NCBI GenBank assembly: GCA_028715025.1
Contig: JAQTLG010000045.1
Location: 1-9,135 of the forward strand
DNA length: 9,135 nucleotides
Direction: 5' to 3'
Source of the DNA: Dehalococcoidia bacterium
Lineage (GTDB): Bacteria > Chloroflexota > Dehalococcoidia > GIF9 > UBA5629
Made by a program: the position numbers and the translations under genes. Positions 5,931-9,135 of the stretch are shown here, piece by piece. Positions within the stretch are counted from its first letter, which is position 1. The number at the start of each line of letters is the position of its first letter. The notes beneath the pieces were generated by a model, which saw nothing but the letters and a program-made list of their open reading frames with translations, was not told the origin of the DNA and made no database searches.

Positions 5931-6015
5931 AAATAACAGGGTTGGTTGCCGGGTGTATATCTGGTGCCGTTAGAAAGCGGTCAAGGATCAGCCGGGCAGC
6001 CAACCCTGATTATTT
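5931..6015. terminator. Probable bidirectional terminator between convergent dehydrogenase and cdsA genes
   Basis: CAGGGTTGGTTGCC (5937-5950) is the inverse of GGCAGCCAACCCTG (5995-6008) with one mismatch that can form G-U, so a 14-position stem with a 44-nt loop. Similarity continues outwards: AAATAA flanks the left arm, and the right arm continues ATTATTT. Thus TTATTT follows the stem on both strands, which suits termination in both directions. The right arm is the last few codons of cdsA (encoding about NQGWLPG). The stem lies 22 nt past the dehydrogenase stop. Confidence 0.52.
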
Positions 6016-6830
6016 ACCAGGACAATCAGATAGTATGCCACGGGGGCGATGAGCAGGTGGCTGTCGATGCGGTCGAGAAAACCACCGTGGCCGGGCAATA
6101 AACTGCCGGCATCCTTGGTGTGCATGTTCCTTTTTAAGAGAGATTCCACCAGGTCTCCGATCTCTGCAAGTACACCAATGATCAATCCCGCTGCAACCAT
6201 CTGCCAGTAATATAGCGGCAGTTTAAATACGATTGCTAGTATAACTGCGGTTATGACTGCAGTTGCCAGCCCTCCGGCTGCTCCCTCCCATGTTTTCCCG
6301 GGGCTTACGGATGATGCCATGGGATGTTTTCCCAGATTGCTTCCCACCGCATAGGCGCCTACATCGCAAAGCGCTGTGCACGATAGTACCAGAAAAAGCC
6401 AGCCCATGCCGTTTTCCATCTGACGTATTGTTACATAATAGGAAAGCAGCCATCCCGTGTACAGGATACCGGCTAAGGTCCAGCCCCAGTTGATAAAGGC
6501 ATTTTCCTTGTTGGATCTGAACAGCATCCAGATAAGCGGAATAAGCGTCATCAGTGACAATAGAAGCGGCAGTATAAAATCCGGGGGATATGGCAGAAAG
6601 GACAGGTTGTACTGCTGTATATAGGCGTTAATGATCAACAGGACGGAAAAAACCATGCCGAACCAGTTTAATGGTTGAACGCCCCGGGTTTTTACGATCC
6701 TGTAGAACTCGATACAGGCGAGGACCGCTATAATGCAGACGGCAACCACCAGGGGAATGTCGCCCAGTATGATCAGCACTGCCACAATTGCGGCAAGTGT
6801 TAGTCCTGTTACAATTCGCTTGACTATCAT
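5988..6830 (-). CDS. cdsA: Phosphatidate cytidylyltransferase (CDP-diacylglycerol synthase)
   Basis: CdsA makes CDP-diacylglycerol from CTP and phosphatidate in the cytoplasmic membrane, the branch point of phospholipid synthesis. The 280-aa protein is highly hydrophobic, with about eight membrane segments. The C-terminal family signature is complete from Ser230 to Asp256: S-x-x-K-R (230-234), K-D-x-G-S (239-243), P-G-H-G-G (246-250), D-R-x-D (253-256). SPGKTWEGAAGG (176-187) is the other conserved cytosolic loop. ATG 6830 is the only plausible start, but no ribosome binding site precedes it. The 24 codons back to the frr stop are open in frame yet contain no start codon. In related genomes uppS often sits directly upstream and dxr directly downstream; neither is adjacent here. 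Confidence 0.95.
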   Translation of the reverse strand: MIVKRIVTGLTLAAIVAVLIILGDIPLVVAVCIIAVLACIEFYRIVKTRGVQPLNWFGMVFSVLLIINAYIQQYNLSFLPYPPDFILPLLLSLMTLIPLIWMLFRSNKENAFINWGWTLAGILYTGWLLSYYVTIRQMENGMGWLFLVLSCTALCDVGAYAVGSNLGKHPMASSVSPGKTWEGAAGGLATAVITAVILAIVFKLPLYYWQMVAAGLIIGVLAEIGDLVESLLKRNMHTKDAGSLLPGHGGFLDRIDSHLLIAPVAYYLIVLVNNQGWLPG

Positions 6831-6902
6831 TTCTATTAAATATGAATAGCCTGTAGTGAGCAGCCAACAGGACCAATGGCGGTTAATGGCGGTGAGTGGA
6901 TT
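6831..6902 (-). other. 72-nt frr-cdsA spacer where uppS would be expected, with short tandem repeat
   Basis: The spacer has no gene. AATGGCGGT occurs twice on the plus strand, at 6875-6883 and 6885-6893, with a 10-nt period. No clear promoter, terminator or ribosome site was seen. No remnant of undecaprenyl diphosphate synthase is recognisable in its 24 in-frame codons. Confidence 0.5.
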
Positions 6903-7460
6903 TTAGACTTCCAGGATCTCCGCTTCCTTGTCTTTGCCTATCCTGTTGACGGAATCGATATAGCTGTCTGTGAGCTTCTGTATCTGTTCGGAGGCTCGTA
7001 TACTCTGATCCTGGGAAATCTCCTTATTTTTTTCAGATGTTTTCAGCTCTTCGACAGCTTCCCTGCGTATATTGCGCACGGTAACCCTCGATTCTTCGAG
7101 TCGCTTATGAATGATCTTGATTAAATCTTTCCGCCTATCCTCTGTAAGAGCCGGGATGGAGATTCTGATGTTGTTGCCATCGTTGATGGGATTAAGCCCC
7201 AAATCAGATTTCAATATGGCTTTGTCGATATTATTCATAATGTTGCGGTCCCAGGGATGTATGGAGATGGTTTTTGGGTCGGGGACAGAAATGGAAGCCA
7301 GTTGAATCAGTGGTGTGACAACACCGAAGTAATCGACTTTGATATGTTCGACGAGGGCTGGAGATGCGCGTCCGGTGCGGATGGATGATAATTCTTTATT
7401 CAGGGCCTCGATGCACTTTTTCATCCTGGAGTCAGCATTCTTCAGTATCTTATCCGTCAT
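6903..7460 (-). CDS. frr: Ribosome recycling factor
   Basis: RRF works with EF-G to split post-termination ribosomes. At 185 aa it has the standard length. The helical domain I is formed by residues 1-30 and about 105-185, and the beta domain II by about 31-104. Key blocks are SIRTGRASPALVEHI (26-40), SISVPDPKTISIHPWD (56-71), LGLNPINDGNNIRISIP (87-103) and VTVRNIRREAVEELK (126-140). Arg132, a ribosome-contact residue in E. coli RRF, is present. ATG 7460 overlaps the pyrH stop by one base (TAATG), with GAGG about seven nt upstream inside pyrH. This means tight translational coupling with pyrH. Confidence 0.97.
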   Translation of the reverse strand: MTDKILKNADSRMKKCIEALNKELSSIRTGRASPALVEHIKVDYFGVVTPLIQLASISVPDPKTISIHPWDRNIMNNIDKAILKSDLGLNPINDGNNIRISIPALTEDRRKDLIKIIHKRLEESRVTVRNIRREAVEELKTSEKNKEISQDQSIRASEQIQKLTDSYIDSVNRIGKDKEAEILEV

Positions 7461-8200
7461 TACTTATCCTCACTGGTGACCTTAGTCCCGATATCTTCTC
7501 CCTCGATGACTCTGAGTATACTGTCCTTTTCCTGTGAATCGAATACAATTATAGGCAGTTTATTCTGCTGGCATAATGAAAAAGCTGTGATATCCATTAC
7601 CTCAAGTTGAAGGGCGAGTGCTTCCCTGTGCGTCAGGTGCCGGTATTTTTTAGCTTTCGGGTTTTTCCTGGGGTCGGAATCATAAATACCGTCAACCCGG
7701 TTCTTGGCCACCAGCAGCACGTCAGCGTTGATCTCTATGGCGCGTAACGCAGCCGCCGTATCAGTGGTCATATAGGGGTTTCCCGTGCCGCCCGCAAAGA
7801 TCACCACCCGTTTTTTCTCGAGGTGCCGTATGGCTCTTCTGCGGATGTGAGGTTCCGCTATGGCCTGGACTGTTATAGCTGACTGTGTTCTGCTGACTAC
7901 GTGGTTGTTTTCCAGGGCATCCTGCAGCGCCAGCGCGTTTATAATGGTTGCCAGCATTCCGGCGTAATCTGCCGTGGCCCGGTCCATACCCGCAGCCTCC
8001 GCGGCTGAACCCCTCCAGAAGTTTCCGCCGCCCACCACGATCGCCACCTCGATCCCCTGTTCGTTGACTTTTTTAATCTGTTTGGCTACTAAATCCAATA
8101 TATGAGGATCAATGCCGAAACTGCTATCCCCCATGAGGGCTTCGCCGCTCAGCTTCAGGAGTACTCTTTTAAAATGTGTCTTTCGGGTAGACAATTTCAA
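7460..8200 (-). CDS. pyrH: UMP kinase
   Basis: PyrH phosphorylates UMP to UDP, feeding RNA and nucleotide-sugar synthesis. It acts as a hexamer of the amino-acid kinase fold. The 246-aa protein has RVLLKLSGEALMG (12-24), VVGGGNFWRG (55-64), DRATADYAGMLATIINALAL (73-92), FAGGTGNPYMTTDTAAALRA (135-154) and NRVDGIYDSDPRKN (167-180). The AKNRVDG wording resembles Gram-positive-type more than enterobacterial UMP kinases. The start is probably TTG 8200, in a TTGA overlap with the tsf stop. A second in-frame TTG follows at 8194, and no ATG lies before the conserved KLSGEAL. No good ribosome site is seen, so translation likely depends on coupling to tsf. It overlaps frr by one base. Confidence 0.95.
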   Translation of the reverse strand: MKLSTRKTHFKRVLLKLSGEALMGDSSFGIDPHILDLVAKQIKKVNEQGIEVAIVVGGGNFWRGSAAEAAGMDRATADYAGMLATIINALALQDALENNHVVSRTQSAITVQAIAEPHIRRRAIRHLEKKRVVIFAGGTGNPYMTTDTAAALRAIEINADVLLVAKNRVDGIYDSDPRKNPKAKKYRHLTHREALALQLEVMDITAFSLCQQNKLPIIVFDSQEKDSILRVIEGEDIGTKVTSEDK

Positions 8201-8700
8201 TAGCCCAGTTCAAAACGTACGAACCTGCGGACTTTAATATTCTCACCTGTTTTAGCAATTGTCTCGGTTATTATATCCTGTATCGATTTGGCCGGATCTT
8301 TGATAAAGGGTTGAAGCAGCAGGCATATTGTTGCCGGATCTTCCTCAACACCCGCGGGCAGATCGTCCCTGGAAACGTACTTGGGCGCCATAGCAGAGAT
8401 CTGCAGAGCTATATCATGCGCCAGTTCCTTGAATTCCGGTGTGCGGGCCACAAAATCAGTCTCGCAGTTCAGCTCAACCATGACTCCCAGATGATTGCCG
8501 GTGTGCACGTAACATTCGATCATGCCCTGCTCGGCCGATCGCTCGGATTTTTTCTTGGCAATGGCCAGCCCGCGTTCTGTGATAATCGCGCAGGCTTTAT
8601 CGAAATTGCCCCCGGCTTCGGTCAGGGCTTTTTTGCAATCCATTACACCGGCCCCTGTTTTCTGCCGGAGCTCTTTAACTGTATTTGCTGAGATATCCAA
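8197..8700 (-). CDS. tsf: Elongation factor Ts, short form, TTG start
   Basis: EF-Ts is the guanine-nucleotide exchange factor of EF-Tu. The 167-aa protein has the N-terminal UBA-like module with LRQKTGAGVMDCKKAL (11-26). The nucleotide-exchange TDFV motif is in ELNCETDFVA (76-85). A C-terminal core ends in GENIKVRRFVRFELG (152-166). E. coli EF-Ts is about 283 aa with a second core and a coiled coil. The short one-core form is what one expects in Chloroflexota, cyanobacteria and Thermus relatives. No ATG is available in frame. TTG 8700 is six nt behind a near-perfect AAAGGAGG, which settles the start. The stop overlaps the pyrH start by four bases. Confidence 0.96.
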   Translation of the reverse strand: MDISANTVKELRQKTGAGVMDCKKALTEAGGNFDKACAIITERGLAIAKKKSERSAEQGMIECYVHTGNHLGVMVELNCETDFVARTPEFKELAHDIALQISAMAPKYVSRDDLPAGVEEDPATICLLLQPFIKDPAKSIQDIITETIAKTGENIKVRRFVRFELGY

Positions 8701-8706
8701 ATCAGT

Positions 8707-8714
8707 CCTCCTTT
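8707..8714 (-). promoter_or_regulatory. Ribosome binding site that fixes the TTG start of tsf
   Basis: Minus-strand AAAGGAGG lies six nt before TTG 8700. The nearest upstream ATG (8719-8717) is in another frame and closes after five codons at 8702, so it cannot be the tsf start. The strong site explains how a rare start codon can support an abundant translation factor. Confidence 0.8.
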
Positions 8715-8768
8715 GGCATCGTGAGAGCTATTCGCTCAAAGTAACAGTGATAAGCGAGAATAAGGGAA

Positions 8769-9135
8769 TCAGGGCGAGGTTATCTCTGCCGCGACCGGTT
8801 CCTCGGTTTCCTCCTCCTTGTTCTCTCCCGCTTCGGCAAGCATCTTGCCTTCGAGGACGGCATCAGCGATATGCATACAGATAACCTTGATGGCCTTGAT
8901 CGCATCGTCGTTTGCCGGGATGATGTAATCGATTCCATCGGGATTACAGTTGGTATCAACCGTAGCCACCAGTTTCACGCCGACTTTCTGGGCCTCGTTG
9001 AGGGCGATCTTCTCCTTGGTCGGATCGATGATGAAGATAGCGCCCGGCAGGGCTGTCATTTCCTTGAAGCCGCCCATTAACCTGTTGAGTTTGGCCATCT
9101 CCTTCTCAACCTTCAATTTTTCTTTCTTGGACATA
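8769..9135 (-). CDS. rpsB: 30S ribosomal protein S2, C-terminal half (runs off the right edge)
   Basis: Only the last 121 codons are present. The block KLNRLMGGFKEMTALPGAIF, followed by IIDPTKEKIALNEA, matches S2 around its middle. VDTNCNPDGIDYIIPANDDA and AIKVICMHIADAVLEG are the conserved C-terminal core. The Met encoded at 9134-9132 aligns with an internal residue of S2 (the L-[PT]-K-K-E region), so it is not the start; the first half lies beyond the edge. The protein ends in an acidic, low-complexity tail (AGENKEEETEEPVAAEITSP). tsf follows after 68 nt, the usual rpsB-tsf order. That spacer shows no evident terminator. Confidence 0.96.
   Translation of the reverse strand, partial: MSKKEKLKVEKEMAKLNRLMGGFKEMTALPGAIFIIDPTKEKIALNEAQKVGVKLVATVDTNCNPDGIDYIIPANDDAIKAIKVICMHIADAVLEGKMLAEAGENKEEETEEPVAAEITSP

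Noticed and set aside
6831..6905. In-frame open stretch joining frr to cdsA across the frr stop, suggesting read-through or an extended CdsA
   Set aside because: The frames agree only by spacing of 72 nt. The frr stop is intact, there is no start codon in the 24 codons, and CdsA has a normal N-terminus at ATG 6830.
8701..8768. Possible attenuator hairpin in the rpsB-tsf spacer
   Set aside because: Only a 4-bp GAGC/GCTC stem is visible, too weak to support a feature.
9132..9134. ATG near the right edge as the start of a 121-aa protein
   Set aside because: Sequence upstream of this Met in S2 homologs is coding, and the Met aligns with an internal residue, so the gene is cut by the window edge.
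1..9135. Mobile element, CRISPR array, tRNA or rRNA genes
   Set aside because: No transposase or integrase motifs, no spaced direct repeats of CRISPR size, and no tRNA-like cloverleaf were found on reading both strands.

Overview
The window looks like chromosomal DNA of a free-living bacterium, most likely a Chloroflexota member near Dehalococcoidia. This is inferred from the gene order rpsB-tsf-pyrH-frr-cdsA-dxr-rseP-ispG, the short one-core EF-Ts (167 residues), the small zinc-finger membrane protein and the stand-alone beta-oxidation genes. Base composition is mixed, near half GC by eye. No transposase, phage, CRISPR, tRNA or rRNA gene was seen. The assignment rests on recognition from memory, not on a search.

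Right block (5988-9135, all minus strand). Transcription enters from the right with the 3' half of rpsB (ribosomal protein S2), then tsf (EF-Ts), pyrH (UMP kinase), frr (ribosome recycling factor) and cdsA (CDP-diacylglycerol synthase). tsf/pyrH overlap by 4 nt and pyrH/frr by 1 nt. tsf and pyrH both appear to start with TTG. The uppS gene that often lies between frr and cdsA is absent; only 72 nt separate them.

Central insert (2782-5987). Four genes break the usual cdsA-dxr adjacency. On the plus strand are a small cysteine-rich protein (84 aa), an enoyl-CoA hydratase and a 3-hydroxyacyl-CoA dehydrogenase, the last two forming a beta-oxidation pair. On the minus strand is a zinc-finger/two-TM membrane protein (139 aa). 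It is divergent from the 84-aa gene. The 210-bp region between them has back-to-back promoter-like elements and a perfect 7-bp-arm dyad, a candidate operator. Strong hairpins bound the insert: 2857-2906 behind the membrane protein, and 5931-6015 between the convergent dehydrogenase and cdsA genes.

Left block (1-2781, all minus strand). dxr, rseP and the first 197 codons of ispG are tightly overlapped (TAATG and GTGA junctions). DXR and IspG are the first committed and the penultimate steps of the MEP isoprenoid pathway; RseP is a site-2 intramembrane protease.

Nothing here is an obvious new defence or mobile system. The most interesting material is non-housekeeping: the divergent regulatory region with its dyad, the CAWW-type small protein, the repeated GCCTG/CAGGC hairpin in front of the crotonase gene, and an apparent bidirectional terminator that uses the last codons of cdsA.
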